Notes: generated by a model from the letters alone, not told the origin. Shown: positions 1 through 9,142, numbered from the stretch's first letter. The stretch is DNA of 64,000 nt from an uncultured Dorea sp. (GCA_910578865.1 CAJTRM010000002.1:124001-188000), one strand, 5' to 3'. Made by a program: numbers and translations.

Positions 1-65
1 TTCAGATACTCCAGAACCTGTGTCTTACCTGCTCCGACTCCGCCGGTTAATCCTATGACTTTCAT
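1..65 (-). CDS. coaE: dephospho-CoA kinase, N-terminal fragment (cut by window edge)
   Basis: Only the first 21 or so codons are present; the gene runs off the left edge. The translation begins MKVIGLTGGVGAGKT, a P-loop in the form typical of dephospho-CoA kinase, which phosphorylates the 3'-OH of dephospho-CoA in the last step of CoA synthesis. The start ATG is at 65-63, preceded by AGAGGTGG, which overlaps the polA stop region. polA-coaE adjacency is common in Firmicutes and supports the call. The two genes are 12 bp apart and probably co-transcribed. Confidence 0.85.
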   Translation of the reverse strand, partial: MKVIGLTGGVGAGKTQVLEYL

Positions 66-77
66 GTTATCCACCTC

Positions 78-2693
78 TTATTTTGCTTCATACCAGTTGT
101 CTCCTGTATGCATATCTATCTCAAGCGGTACATCCAGGGATGCCGCCTGCTCCATCTCTTCCTTTAATATCTGCTTTACGGTATCTACCTCTGACTGGTG
201 GGCTTCGATCAGCAATTCATCGTGAACCTGCAGCACCAGCTTTGATTTCAGCTTCTTTTCCTTTAACTGCCTGTTGACTCCGATCATCGCAATCTTCATA
301 ATATCTGCGGCACTGCCCTGGATCGGCGCATTCATAGCTACCCTCTCCCCAAAAGAACGCTGCATAAAATTACTGGATGCAAGCTCCGGAACCGGACGTC
401 TTCTCCCGAACAGCGTCACAACATAGCCCATCTCTTTGGCATGCTTCACCGTATCGTCGAGAAATGCTTTAATCCCGGGATATGTGTGGAAATAATCTTC
501 GATATATTTTGCGGCTTCCTTCCTGGTAATACTCAGATCCTGGCTGAGCCCGAAAGAACTGATCCCGTATACAATTCCAAAATTCACTGCCTTGGCATTG
601 CGCCGCTGCAGATCCGTCACCTCCCCGAAAGGAACATGGAATACCTGAGAAGCCGTGATCCTGTGAATATCTGCCGCTTCCTTATAGGCCTGGATCAGCT
701 GAACATCTCCCGAACAATGCGCCAGAACCCGCAGTTCAATCTGGGAATAATCTGCATCTACAAACACATATCCGTCCTCCGGCACGAATACCTTGCGGAT
801 CAGCCGCCCCAGTTCCACGCGTACCGGGATATTCTGAAGATTCGGCTCTGTACTGCTGATCCTCCCGGTGGCTGTTACAGTCTGATTGAACTTCCCGTGG
901 ATCCGGCCGTCCTCACAGATATAATTTGCAAGTCCGTCCGCGTACGTGGATTTCAGCTTTGCAAGCTGACGGTATTCCAGGATCTTTGCGATCACCGGAT
1001 AATCAGGAGCCAGCTTTTCCAGAACATCCGCCGCTGTGGAATAGCCGGTCTTGGTCTTGCGGCCGCCCGGAATCTTCATATTTTCAAACAGCACTGCCCC
1101 CAGCTGCTTCGGAGAATTAATGTTAAATGTCTCCCCGGCCTCCTCATAGATCTCCTTCTCAAGTTCCGTAATCTTATCTCCAAGCTGATCCCCGTAAATC
1201 TTCAGCGCTTCTGCACGGATCCTGACACCGTTTTGTTCCATATCGTACAGCGTAAAGACAAGGGGCATCTCTATCTCCTCAAAAAGCTTCAAAAGACCGG
1301 CCTCTCTCAGCTTGTCCCTCAGGATCCCGAAGGACTGGTATGCCGTATATGCCTCATAGCAGGCTTTTATATAAAGGTCGGATTTCTCCTCGATCAGCAG
1401 ATTAAGCTGCTCTCTTGCCACATCCTCATACGTATAGTCGCTCTTCAGCGGATTCAGAAGATATGCCGCTACCGCAGCGTCAAAACAGTTCTCCTGCCGC
1501 TGGATCCTGATATGATCCATGGCAGACTTAAGGTCAAACATCACAAAATGTTCTGTCTTCCCGGCAAGTTCCTGAAGTCTTTCAAGCAGCCACCCTGTTT
1601 CCGCCTCCCCGCTGCAACGGATACAGACAATATTCTTCTTCCCATAACAGAGAGCTGCGCCTCCGATCCCAGCCTGGTTCGCAAACAGAGGAAGCACCTG
1701 TGCAGTATCCTTAAAAATTGACGCGCCGATACATGCCGAAGCTCCTGCCTCCTCAAAGATCTTCTCGGCCTCCTCCTTCTTTTCAATCATGCGGAAGAGA
1801 TCTTCCACGGCATTAGAGGGCACTGCAACATCAAACTTTGACAGAAGGTTTTTAAACTGCAGCCTCTGAAAATAGCCATATGCCTCTTCCGTATAGATAT
1901 TGCCAAGCCTGGCCTGTGCAAAATCATAGTCAAACACAGCATTCACCTCAATCGTTGCTAGGGTTTTGCTGAGTACGGCAAGATCCCAGTGTTCTTTTAA
2001 AGCTTTCGATGCCCTCGGCGGCTTTACCTCATCCGCATGCGCATATGCATTTTCAATGGAATGATATTCGGTAATGATCTTCGTGGCAGTCTTTTCTCCG
2101 ATGCTTGGAACCCCCGGGATGTTATCCGCGGTATCACCCATCAGTGCCTTCAGGTCTATAAATTCTGCTGGCGTCACCTGGTAACGCTCCCTGACGTCAG
2201 AACTGTAATAATCTTCCACCTCTGTTCTTCCCTGCTTTGTCTTGGGAATCCGAATCTTTACATGCTCTGTGGCCAGCTGGAGCAGATCCCTGTCTCCTGA
2301 GATGACAGAAACCTCCAGTCCCTTTTCTTCACTTCTTTTTGCCAACGTTCCGATCAGGTCATCTGCCTCCAGGCCTGCCTGCTCGAGAATACGGATCCCC
2401 ATGGCCTTCAGTACTTCTTTGATGACCGGGACCTGCTGCCTGAGTTCCTCTGCCATAGGCTTTCTCGTGCCCTTGTATTCTCCGTACATCTTATGACGGA
2501 ACGTAGGGGCATGTACATCAAAAGCTACCGTCAGGTACTCCGGCTCTTCCTCCTCCAGAATCTTGAACAGGATCGTAAGAAACCCATAGACAGCGTTCGT
2601 GTGAAGCCCCTCTGAGTTCGTCAGGTCAGGAAGTCCGTAAAAAGCCCGGTTCAAAATGCTGTGTCCATCTATCAATACAATCTTTTCGCTCAT
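78..2693 (-). CDS. polA: DNA polymerase I, with degenerate 3'-5' exonuclease domain
   Basis: An 871-residue family A polymerase for Okazaki fragment maturation and repair synthesis. The N-terminal 5'-3' exonuclease is intact (IDGHSILNRAF, GLEADDLIG, SGDRDLLQL and a helix-hairpin-helix GDTADNIPGVPSIGEKTA). The C-terminal polymerase has motif A (DADYSQIELRVLAH), the O-helix (RRNAKAVNFGIVYGIS) and motif C (QVHDELLIEA). In the middle domain the Exo I DxE pair expected near residue 320 reads GASIFK, and the Exo III aspartate is also missing (CYEAYTAYQ), so proofreading is probably lost, as in Bacillus stearothermophilus Pol I. Start ATG has GGAG upstream. coaE follows in the same direction. Confidence 0.97.
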   Translation of the reverse strand: MSEKIVLIDGHSILNRAFYGLPDLTNSEGLHTNAVYGFLTILFKILEEEEPEYLTVAFDVHAPTFRHKMYGEYKGTRKPMAEELRQQVPVIKEVLKAMGIRILEQAGLEADDLIGTLAKRSEEKGLEVSVISGDRDLLQLATEHVKIRIPKTKQGRTEVEDYYSSDVRERYQVTPAEFIDLKALMGDTADNIPGVPSIGEKTATKIITEYHSIENAYAHADEVKPPRASKALKEHWDLAVLSKTLATIEVNAVFDYDFAQARLGNIYTEEAYGYFQRLQFKNLLSKFDVAVPSNAVEDLFRMIEKKEEAEKIFEEAGASACIGASIFKDTAQVLPLFANQAGIGGAALCYGKKNIVCIRCSGEAETGWLLERLQELAGKTEHFVMFDLKSAMDHIRIQRQENCFDAAVAAYLLNPLKSDYTYEDVAREQLNLLIEEKSDLYIKACYEAYTAYQSFGILRDKLREAGLLKLFEEIEMPLVFTLYDMEQNGVRIRAEALKIYGDQLGDKITELEKEIYEEAGETFNINSPKQLGAVLFENMKIPGGRKTKTGYSTAADVLEKLAPDYPVIAKILEYRQLAKLKSTYADGLANYICEDGRIHGKFNQTVTATGRISSTEPNLQNIPVRVELGRLIRKVFVPEDGYVFVDADYSQIELRVLAHCSGDVQLIQAYKEAADIHRITASQVFHVPFGEVTDLQRRNAKAVNFGIVYGISSFGLSQDLSITRKEAAKYIEDYFHTYPGIKAFLDDTVKHAKEMGYVVTLFGRRRPVPELASSNFMQRSFGERVAMNAPIQGSAADIMKIAMIGVNRQLKEKKLKSKLVLQVHDELLIEAHQSEVDTVKQILKEEMEQAASLDVPLEIDMHTGDNWYEAK

Positions 2694-2744
2694 AATACTT
2701 CTCCAATTTTTATGACTACTTTATTACTATACACCAAAATAAAT

Positions 2745-2811
2745 ATTTTTAAAAGTAAAAAACAGCTCTTTTACCGCCCGGATCATCCGAGAGCTCATAA
2801 AAGCGCTGTTC
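2745..2811 (-). terminator. rho-independent terminator ending the fumarate/Hdr-Flx operon
   Basis: Arms 2761-2773 and 2798-2810 pair (TAAAAGCGCTGTT on one side, AACAGCTCTTTTA on the other, one mismatch). Read on the minus strand the hairpin is followed by a T-rich run (TTTTTTACTTTTAAAAAT). It lies 30 bp past the threonine-exporter stop and just before polA, and it is the first convincing terminator downstream of the promoter at 16.78 kb. Confidence 0.8.
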
Positions 2812-2840
2812 TTATCATATTTTCTTTTATTTTTCATAGA

Positions 2841-4184
2841 TCAGATAGAATACCGGAATTCCTTGTCCGTAAAGATCCTGGCAAAAATAAGCCCAAGGGG
2901 AAGTGCGATCATAATAAGGATTGCCTCCGTAAACCAGTGGGCCGCGTCTGTGATAACCCCGGTCCCCAGATTGTAGATTGCCTTGTACAGGTAAAGTCCC
3001 GGAACCATAATAACAATAGACGGAACGGTAATGGATATCCTGGGATATCCGGAGGAGGGCTTCAGCAGGGAAGCCATAATCCCCGCAAGAAACACACAGA
3101 CAAAGGCAGATGCCGCAGGCGGGATGGCAAACAAGTCGATCAGTTCCAGGCGAAGGGTATTGACCACCGCACCGATCACTCCTGCAGTCGCCGCCATTTT
3201 ATAATGGCTGTTGAACATGATGGAAAACCCGAAAACACCGCTGAAGCTTGCCGCCGCACGGAACAGCAGCAATTCCAGGGAACTGAGGCCGAGAGGAATA
3301 AAATCCATAGGCCGCAGCTTCAGGGCCAGCGCCATAATCCAGGCCACCAGCGTAGCTACCATAATGATCCAAAACGCATAAAAAAGCCGTTCAAGCCCCG
3401 AACGCATATCCAGCTTGGCAAGATCAATTCCGCTTGTGATAAAAGGGAACCCCGGAATAATAAACAACATAGAACAAATATACCCCGCCTCATGCTGCAT
3501 GGAAACACCTGCCGTAAGCACAAGTATCTCAAACAGCCCGGAATATACAAGGCATGCCACAGCAACACTGACCGCCACATGAAGGACAAGGGTAAACCGT
3601 CTCCGAATCAGTAATACCCTCAGCCAGTTTCCCACAAAAGCCCCGAAAAACGCACAGAACATCTCAATAGGGCCTCCGCCAAGCAGCAGAGTAAATGCGC
3701 TGCAGGCGAAACCGGCGGCAAGCCCCAGTGATACAGGCCGGTAAGAATCCTTCACCTTATCCTGTTCATCCAGCTTTTGGTGAATCTCATCCACTGACAG
3801 ATGACAATATTTTTGGGGAAAATCCGAAACAAAGGTTTCTATCCTGGCAAGCTTCGATGTATTGACCCCGGTATTAGTCAGAGTCAAAACCTGCGTATAG
3901 CTTTCCCCGCCGTCAATACAGGTAAATTCAATGGAAACCAGTCCGATATCCGCGGCACATGTAATTCCAAGTTCTCTTGCCACCGCATTCATGGAACTCC
4001 TGACACGCCATGCTCCTGTCCCACAGGACAGGAGCATAAAACCGACACGGCCTACCACTGTTGACTTTTCGATCAGAGAAGCCTCCCGCACCGGCGTACT
4101 GTCATTTTCCCCGGCAAAAGAATGCCATGGGATCGGCATATGATTTTTGTTGATCAATGAAACATTTTCTCGTTTTATCTGCAT
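2841..4184 (-). CDS. threonine/serine exporter family protein (two-domain ThrE type)
   Basis: A 447-residue membrane protein. The N-terminal half has the soluble segment and first membrane block typical of the ThrE/DUF1212 family (SLIEKSTVVGRVGFMLLSCGTGAWRV, CAADIGLVSIEFTC), followed by about five membrane helices. The second half adds another block of about five helices, as in the fused ThrE-ThrE_2 architecture, giving around ten helices in all. Characterised relatives export L-threonine and L-serine by proton antiport; substrate here is inferred. It is the last gene of the fumarate operon, 36 bp behind fumarase beta, with GAGAGG upstream of the ATG, and is followed by the terminator at 2745-2811. 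Why an amino-acid exporter sits there is unclear; export of aspartate-family products is one possibility. Confidence 0.82.
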   Translation of the reverse strand: MQIKRENVSLINKNHMPIPWHSFAGENDSTPVREASLIEKSTVVGRVGFMLLSCGTGAWRVRSSMNAVARELGITCAADIGLVSIEFTCIDGGESYTQVLTLTNTGVNTSKLARIETFVSDFPQKYCHLSVDEIHQKLDEQDKVKDSYRPVSLGLAAGFACSAFTLLLGGGPIEMFCAFFGAFVGNWLRVLLIRRRFTLVLHVAVSVAVACLVYSGLFEILVLTAGVSMQHEAGYICSMLFIIPGFPFITSGIDLAKLDMRSGLERLFYAFWIIMVATLVAWIMALALKLRPMDFIPLGLSSLELLLFRAAASFSGVFGFSIMFNSHYKMAATAGVIGAVVNTLRLELIDLFAIPPAASAFVCVFLAGIMASLLKPSSGYPRISITVPSIVIMVPGLYLYKAIYNLGTGVITDAAHWFTEAILIMIALPLGLIFARIFTDKEFRYSI

Positions 4185-4220
4185 TTTTCCTCTCTTATTA
4201 AGAAATCACCTCCGGGATGA

Positions 4221-4784
4221 TTACTTGTTCCTGCTCTCCAGGTAAGATTTTCTCCCATCATCATAAAGGTTATTTCCTTCACTGTCAATAATGACAACAA
4301 GAGGCATGTCTTCCACGTAAAGCTTTCTGAGAGCCTCTGCCCCCAGATCCTCATATGCAATGAGCTCTGCTTTTTTTATACATTTTGCAAGAAGCGCGCC
4401 TGCACCGCCGATTGCGCCGAAATACACACCGCTGTACTTCTTCATGGCGTCAACAACTTCCGGAAGCCGTGCTCCTTTCCCGATCATTCCTCTTGCACCT
4501 ACGGACATCATAGTGGGGGCGTAAGCATCCATGCGCCCGCTCGTTGTCGGACCGGCTGAACCGATTACGTTTCCGGGTTTTGCCGGCGTAGGACCTACAT
4601 AATAGATGGTGGCATCTGCAGGGTCAAACGGAAGCTTTTCCCCTCTTGCAAGAGCTTCGCACATACGCTTGTGCCCGGCATCCCGTGAAGTATAGATCGT
4701 CCCTGTCACCAGCACACTGTCTCCGGCATGCAGTGTCTTAGCCAGTTCCTCTGTAAGAGGCAGTGTAATTTTTCTTGTTGCCAT
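4221..4784 (-). CDS. fumB: class I fumarate hydratase, beta (C-terminal) subunit
   Basis: A 187-residue beta subunit of the oxygen-sensitive Fe-S fumarase/L(+)-tartrate dehydratase family, opening with ITLPLTEELAKTLHAGDSVLVTGTIYTSRDAGHKRM, the swivelling-domain signature. Together with the alpha subunit just upstream it would interconvert malate and fumarate in the cytoplasm. The alpha stop and beta start are directly adjacent, with GGAGGTGA serving the beta start, so the two are translationally linked. Family members can also act on tartrate. The neighbouring fumarate reductase genes favour fumarase acting in the malate-to-fumarate direction. The symbol is the usual one for the two-subunit beta chain and does not imply E. 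coli FumB. Confidence 0.93.
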   Translation of the reverse strand: MATRKITLPLTEELAKTLHAGDSVLVTGTIYTSRDAGHKRMCEALARGEKLPFDPADATIYYVGPTPAKPGNVIGSAGPTTSGRMDAYAPTMMSVGARGMIGKGARLPEVVDAMKKYSGVYFGAIGGAGALLAKCIKKAELIAYEDLGAEALRKLYVEDMPLVVIIDSEGNNLYDDGRKSYLESRNK

Positions 4785-5627
4785 CTAAATCACCTCCGTT
4801 TTGTGTCGTGTGACATGGCAGTTGATATTCACTGCACATGGCATACCTGCGATGTGGGTCGGCAACGTCTCAATATTCAGGCCGATGGCGGTCGTCTTTC
4901 CGCCGAAGCCCTGTGGGCCGATTCCGAGTTCATTAATTTTTTCAAGCATCTCTTTTTCCAGATCTGCATAATATGGATCCGGATTTTCTGAATCAATAGG
5001 ACGCATCAGCGCTTTTTTTGCCAGAAGCGCGGCCTTATCAAAGGTTCCGCCGATTCCGACTCCCACCACCATCGGCGGGCATGGATTTGGCCCGGCAGTC
5101 TCCACGACCTCCACAATGAAGTCCTTAATTCCCTGAAGCCCCGCTGAAGGCTTGAACATCCGGATCTGGCTCATATTTTCGCTTCCGAACCCCTTCGGTC
5201 CTACCGTCACCTTAACCTGCCCGCCCGGAACAATCTCCGTATAAAGCATGGCCGGCGTATTATCTCCGGTATTGCCGCGGCGGACAGGATCACCCACCAC
5301 TGATTTTCTGAGATATCCTTTGTCATAGCCGCGGCGGACACCTTCATCCACCGCCTCAGAAAGGCTGCCTCCTGTCAGATGCACATCCTGGCCAATCTCA
5401 AGGAACACACAAGCCATACCTGTATCCTGACAGATTGGCACATGCTCCTCCTTTGCAATCTCAAAATTCGTAATGATATTGTCCAATACACCCTGAGCAA
5501 TCTCCCAGTCTTCACATGAACGGCAGCCTTTGATCGCACACTGCACATCCTCAGGAAGATACTGGTTTGCTTCAATGCATAGTTTTTCTACAACATCTGT
5601 AATCTGCTGTACATTAATTTCCCGCAT
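4785..5627 (-). CDS. fumA: class I fumarate hydratase, alpha (N-terminal) subunit
   Basis: A 280-residue alpha subunit carrying the [4Fe-4S] cluster that binds substrate. Family landmarks are CQDTGMACVFLEIG, GVRRGYDKGYLRKSVVGDPVRRGNTGDNTPAML, GFGSENMSQIRMFKPSAG and GVGIGGTFDKAALLAKKALMR; the cluster cysteines lie in the CQDTG, NPCPP and similar segments. Length matches the stand-alone alpha subunit. Start ATG has GGAGGTGA a few bases upstream. The enzyme is expected to be oxygen-labile, fitting a strict anaerobe. Its place next to the permease and fumarate reductase suggests it makes fumarate as an electron acceptor. Confidence 0.94.
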   Translation of the reverse strand: MREINVQQITDVVEKLCIEANQYLPEDVQCAIKGCRSCEDWEIAQGVLDNIITNFEIAKEEHVPICQDTGMACVFLEIGQDVHLTGGSLSEAVDEGVRRGYDKGYLRKSVVGDPVRRGNTGDNTPAMLYTEIVPGGQVKVTVGPKGFGSENMSQIRMFKPSAGLQGIKDFIVEVVETAGPNPCPPMVVGVGIGGTFDKAALLAKKALMRPIDSENPDPYYADLEKEMLEKINELGIGPQGFGGKTTAIGLNIETLPTHIAGMPCAVNINCHVTRHKTEVI

Positions 5628-5649
5628 GAGAAAATCACCTCCGTTTTTA

Positions 5650-6813
5650 TTATAAGAATATTCCGATAAACTGGCATGCTAACACAACAAACACGAGAGC
5701 TACCGGATAAGTTGCCGCATAAGCGGACGCCACATCATCTGTTTCCGTCACACGGATCAAAGTCCCAAGAGCCGGTGTACTTGTCATACCTCCGCAGATA
5801 GAGCCCAGGGTATTGAACAGGCTCAGCTTTAATACCTTCACGGCAAATGCATAGCCCAGAAGCATTGGAACCAATGTCATCAGCGCACCGTATACAAACA
5901 ACAGCACACCCTGCTCCTTCAGGATCTCCACGAATCCTGCTCCTGCCTGAACCCCTGCGCCGATCAGGAACAATGCCAAACCGAATTCCCTCAGACATTC
6001 TAACACATGTTTTTCTACTTTTACACTTAATTTCCCAATTTTTCCGAAATGTCCGAGAATCAAGCCTGCAATCAGCGGCCCGCCGGATGTACCCAGAGAA
6101 AAGACAGCTCCTCCGGGAAGAGGAATCTGAATCTTCGCCAGCACAATTCCAAACGCGATTGCCAGAGAAAACGGAAAGAAGCCCATGCTGTCTGCATAGA
6201 ACAATTCTTCTTTCTTCGTCTTCCTGAATTCCTCGTCACCCACGTTGGCAGCGGCCTCAAACTTCGCCCGTTCTTCCACCATATCTGTTTTCAGGATCTT
6301 AGGTACAAGCTGTACAAAAAGGACAACGCCCACAACTCCGAACGGATACGCGATACCATAGCCTACAGAGGCAGCATTGGAGCCGGTCGCCTCAAGGGCA
6401 GCCGCGAGTCCCGGTGTGCTGGTAAGGGCCCCGGCCATCATACCGACACTGATTTCTGTCGGAACGCCGAAGGCTGTTATTATGCCTGCACAGGTAAGGG
6501 CTCCGGCCGCAATGATAATCAGGCCCAGAAGGATGTAGGAGGTGGCATTCAGCTTAAAATTACGGAAAAACTTCGGGCCCGCAATAAATCCTACGGAAGT
6601 CACGAAACAGATCAGGCCCAGTTCCCGTACGAGATCCGGAATCTCAAACCCGAAATGTCCGAATACCAGTGCAACAAGCAAAATACCGGCCGTTCCAAGC
6701 TCAATGCCGTATATTTTTATACTTCCTACCAGATAACCGATGACCGCAATTAAAAATACGATCATCAGTGTATTGGACAAGATACTTTCCTGAAACCATG
6801 TAACAATTCCCAT
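5650..6813 (-). CDS. AspT/YidE-type dicarboxylate permease lacking the central RCK domains
   Basis: A 387-residue membrane protein with two homologous blocks of about five helices. Each contains the aspartate:alanine-exchanger duplication signature (GLICFVTSVGFIAGPKFF and FGLALFLIGAGVQAGAGF; MMAGALTSTPGLAAALEAT and ICGGMTSTPALGTLI). Full-length AspT/YidE/YbjL proteins are around 550 residues with two TrkA-C regulatory domains between the blocks; here only about 35 charged residues (MVEERAKFEAAANVGDEEFRK) separate them. Known relatives exchange aspartate for alanine or move succinate-like dicarboxylates. In this operon, succinate or malate/fumarate transport is the natural guess, but the substrate is not shown. 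Confidence 0.85.
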   Translation of the reverse strand: MGIVTWFQESILSNTLMIVFLIAVIGYLVGSIKIYGIELGTAGILLVALVFGHFGFEIPDLVRELGLICFVTSVGFIAGPKFFRNFKLNATSYILLGLIIIAAGALTCAGIITAFGVPTEISVGMMAGALTSTPGLAAALEATGSNAASVGYGIAYPFGVVGVVLFVQLVPKILKTDMVEERAKFEAAANVGDEEFRKTKKEELFYADSMGFFPFSLAIAFGIVLAKIQIPLPGGAVFSLGTSGGPLIAGLILGHFGKIGKLSVKVEKHVLECLREFGLALFLIGAGVQAGAGFVEILKEQGVLLFVYGALMTLVPMLLGYAFAVKVLKLSLFNTLGSICGGMTSTPALGTLIRVTETDDVASAYAATYPVALVFVVLACQFIGIFL

Positions 6814-6852
6814 TTTTTGTATTTCCTTCCTTCTATCTCAGTTGGTGCGGTC

Positions 6853-8454
6853 CTATCTTTCGTGGCGGGCATAGCGCGGAAGTAAAAGCGGCGCTGTATT
6901 CTCAGCCTTCACGCCGGCGGCTTTCAGTTCCTCTGCATAGGACCGGATATGGTTCAGTGTCGCTCTTCCAAGCTCTACATTCTTCGCCTTCGCAGCAGCT
7001 GCTTTTCCTGCATTTCGCCCGAATACGATAATATCCAGCAGAGAATTTCCCATCAGACGGTTTCTTCCATGGATTCCGCCTGCCGCCTCACCGGCCACCA
7101 GCAGATTGTCGATTGCCTTCGTAAATCCGTCCCCGCCGATCTCCAGTCCACCATTCTGATAATGCAGGGTCGGATAGATCAGGATCGGCTGCTTCCTCAT
7201 ATCAATATCGTATTTCAAATACATACGCAGCATGGCCGGGATCCGTTTTTCAATCGTTCCCTCTCCGCCGAGCATCTCAATCATCGGAGTGTCTAACCAG
7301 ACACCGCTTCCAAGAGGAGTCGTTACGCCTTTCCCTCTGTCTGAACATTCTCTTATAATAGATGCGGCAGATACGTCCCTTGTCTCCAGAGGATGCATAA
7401 ATGCCTCTCCTTCTGCATTTACAAGCATAGCTCCGAGAGAACGCACCTTCTCCGTCACAAGTGCCCCAAAGATCTGAGACGGATATGCAACGCCCGTAGG
7501 ATGATACTGGATCGTATCCTGATAAAGAAGGGGCGCACCCAGATGATAGCCCAGAATCAGCCCGTCGGCAGTAGCGCCGTAATGGTTGGAAGTCGGGAAA
7601 TCCTGGTAATGGAGCCGTCCTGCCCCACCGGTGGCGATAATGACTGTTTTGGCTCTCGCCACCATATAATCACCGGTCTCCATATTCTGGAGTACGGCTC
7701 CTGCCACCTGTCCTTTTTCATCCTTCAGCAGTTCTACTGCCGATGTAAACTCAATAACCGGAATCTGGCGGTTAATCACCTCGTCCCGGAGTGTTCTCAT
7801 GATCTCTGCACCGGAATAATCTTTGCATGCATGCATTCTTTTTCTTGACGTTCCGCCGCCGTGAGTCGTGATCATGCGTCCGTCCTCTTCTTTATCGAAC
7901 ATCACGCCCAGCTTATTGAGCCACTGGATTGCATCCGGCGCTTCCATGACCAGCCTTCTAAGCAGTTCCGGCCTTGCTGCAAAATGTCCGCCTCCGAAAG
8001 CGTCCAGATAATGCTGCACCGGTGAATCATTTTCTTTGTCGGCCGCCTGGATTCCGCCCTCTGCCATCATCGTGTTGGCATCTCCGATACGAAGTTTGGT
8101 AACCACCATGACACCGGCACCTGCCTCGTGGGCTTCAATCGCCGCCGAAGCGCCTGCTCCGCCGCCGCCGATCACCAGTACGTCAACATCATAATCAATT
8201 TTGTCAACGTCAATATCCTCCTCTAACAGACGGCTGTTGGAATTCAGAAGGTCTGCAAGCTCTGCAGGCGCCTTCTGACCTTTATTGGGGCCCACTGCAA
8301 TTTCTTTGAAGCCTTCTGCCTTATAGTCCGGATGATAAGCCTTAAGAAGGGTATCTTTTTCTTCGGCTGTCATACGTCTTGGTTCCATGCCCATACGCTC
8401 TGCTCTGGTAGCTTCCACTTTTTTAATGGACTCAAGCATTTCTGGTGTAAACAT
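6853..8454 (-). CDS. frdA: soluble fumarate reductase-type flavoprotein subunit
   Basis: An FAD protein of the fumarate reductase/succinate dehydrogenase/L-aspartate oxidase family. It shows the dinucleotide fold near residue 85 (VLVIGGGGAGASAAIEA), THGGGTSRKRMHACKD, YHPTGVAYPSQIFGALVTEKVR (substrate-binding region) and HGRNRLMGNSLLDIIVFGRNAG. At the position of the FAD-linking histidine of membrane FrdA/SdhA (SHT before AEGG) the sequence is DANTMMAEGG, so FAD is probably not covalent, as in aspartate oxidase and soluble reductases. The ATG at 8454 is preferred over an upstream in-frame TTG because AAGGAGGG lies 8 bases before it. No membrane-anchor subunit follows. L-aspartate oxidase is the main alternative, but no nadA or nadC is nearby. 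Confidence 0.85.
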   Translation of the reverse strand: MFTPEMLESIKKVEATRAERMGMEPRRMTAEEKDTLLKAYHPDYKAEGFKEIAVGPNKGQKAPAELADLLNSNSRLLEEDIDVDKIDYDVDVLVIGGGGAGASAAIEAHEAGAGVMVVTKLRIGDANTMMAEGGIQAADKENDSPVQHYLDAFGGGHFAARPELLRRLVMEAPDAIQWLNKLGVMFDKEEDGRMITTHGGGTSRKRMHACKDYSGAEIMRTLRDEVINRQIPVIEFTSAVELLKDEKGQVAGAVLQNMETGDYMVARAKTVIIATGGAGRLHYQDFPTSNHYGATADGLILGYHLGAPLLYQDTIQYHPTGVAYPSQIFGALVTEKVRSLGAMLVNAEGEAFMHPLETRDVSAASIIRECSDRGKGVTTPLGSGVWLDTPMIEMLGGEGTIEKRIPAMLRMYLKYDIDMRKQPILIYPTLHYQNGGLEIGGDGFTKAIDNLLVAGEAAGGIHGRNRLMGNSLLDIIVFGRNAGKAAAAKAKNVELGRATLNHIRSYAEELKAAGVKAENTAPLLLPRYARHER

Positions 8455-8467
8455 TGATATTCCCTCC

Positions 8468-9142
8468 TTATTTCTCAATCTCTCTTGTATTATAAAGTTC
8501 CTGCATTTCTTCGATCGGCTTCTGCATAATCTGTTCGATCAGTTCATCATAATTACCTTTGTTGATCTCTTCCACACGATTTTTCAAATGCTCTGTCTCT
8601 GCCGCAATATATTTTCCCGTCAGACGCCTTGCCAGCACGCCTACATGCTGATGGGAAATTCCTGCCGGACATCTGGTGGAACAGCAGCCGCATCCGATAC
8701 AGTCAAAGGATTCCTCCGCACACTTTTCAAACTCACCCCTCTGTGCATAAGCAATATACTGCATTACGTTCAGATCCTGGGTACATGCATTTGTACATGC
8801 ATTACAGCCGATGCAGCTGTAAATCTCCGGGTAAAGTTCCATCATGATCTGCTGTGTCGGTTTGATCTCATTGATATCATAAGTTCTCTTATCCGTCGGG
8901 AAAAACGGGATGCTTGCCACATACATACCATCCTCTACCTGTGTCTGGCAGGCAAGGCAGGTTTTTAACTCATTCTTCCCTTTGATCCTGTAAATGGTTG
9001 CACATGCGCCGCAGAACCCATGGCGGCATCCACACCCTCTTTTCCATGTGTAACCGGCATATTCCATTGCTGTCATAATCGTAAGATCTGCCGGAACGCT
9101 ATATCTCTTACCGCTAAAATATACATTTACCATCTTTTCCAT
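8468..9142 (-). CDS. frdB: fumarate reductase-type iron-sulfur subunit with two ferredoxin-like 4Fe-4S motifs
   Basis: A 224-residue protein. The N-terminal plant-ferredoxin-like [2Fe-2S] domain has cysteines in CGCRHGFCGACATIY and KTCLAC. The C-terminal half has two C-x2-C-x2-C-x3-C motifs, CIGCNACTNAC and CIGCGCCSTRCP. Ordinary FrdB/SdhB carry one 4Fe-4S and one 3Fe-4S site and contact quinone; this pattern is closer to the electron-entry half of methanogen thiol:fumarate reductase TfrB, which is fused there to an HdrB-like domain. The flavoprotein gene lies 13 bp downstream and flxA 21 bp upstream, so it probably wires Hdr/Flx electrons to the fumarate site. Confidence 0.83.
   Translation of the reverse strand: MEKMVNVYFSGKRYSVPADLTIMTAMEYAGYTWKRGCGCRHGFCGACATIYRIKGKNELKTCLACQTQVEDGMYVASIPFFPTDKRTYDINEIKPTQQIMMELYPEIYSCIGCNACTNACTQDLNVMQYIAYAQRGEFEKCAEESFDCIGCGCCSTRCPAGISHQHVGVLARRLTGKYIAAETEHLKNRVEEINKGNYDELIEQIMQKPIEEMQELYNTREIEK

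Noticed and set aside
441..1721. Long plus-strand open frame antisense to polA
   Set aside because: No ribosome site, and composition and residues are what the complement of polA gives; polA itself has all family motifs.
8455..8478. N-terminal extension of the fumarate reductase flavoprotein from a TTG
   Set aside because: The extension consists of the AAGGAGGG ribosome site itself read as codons; ATG 8454 is the start.
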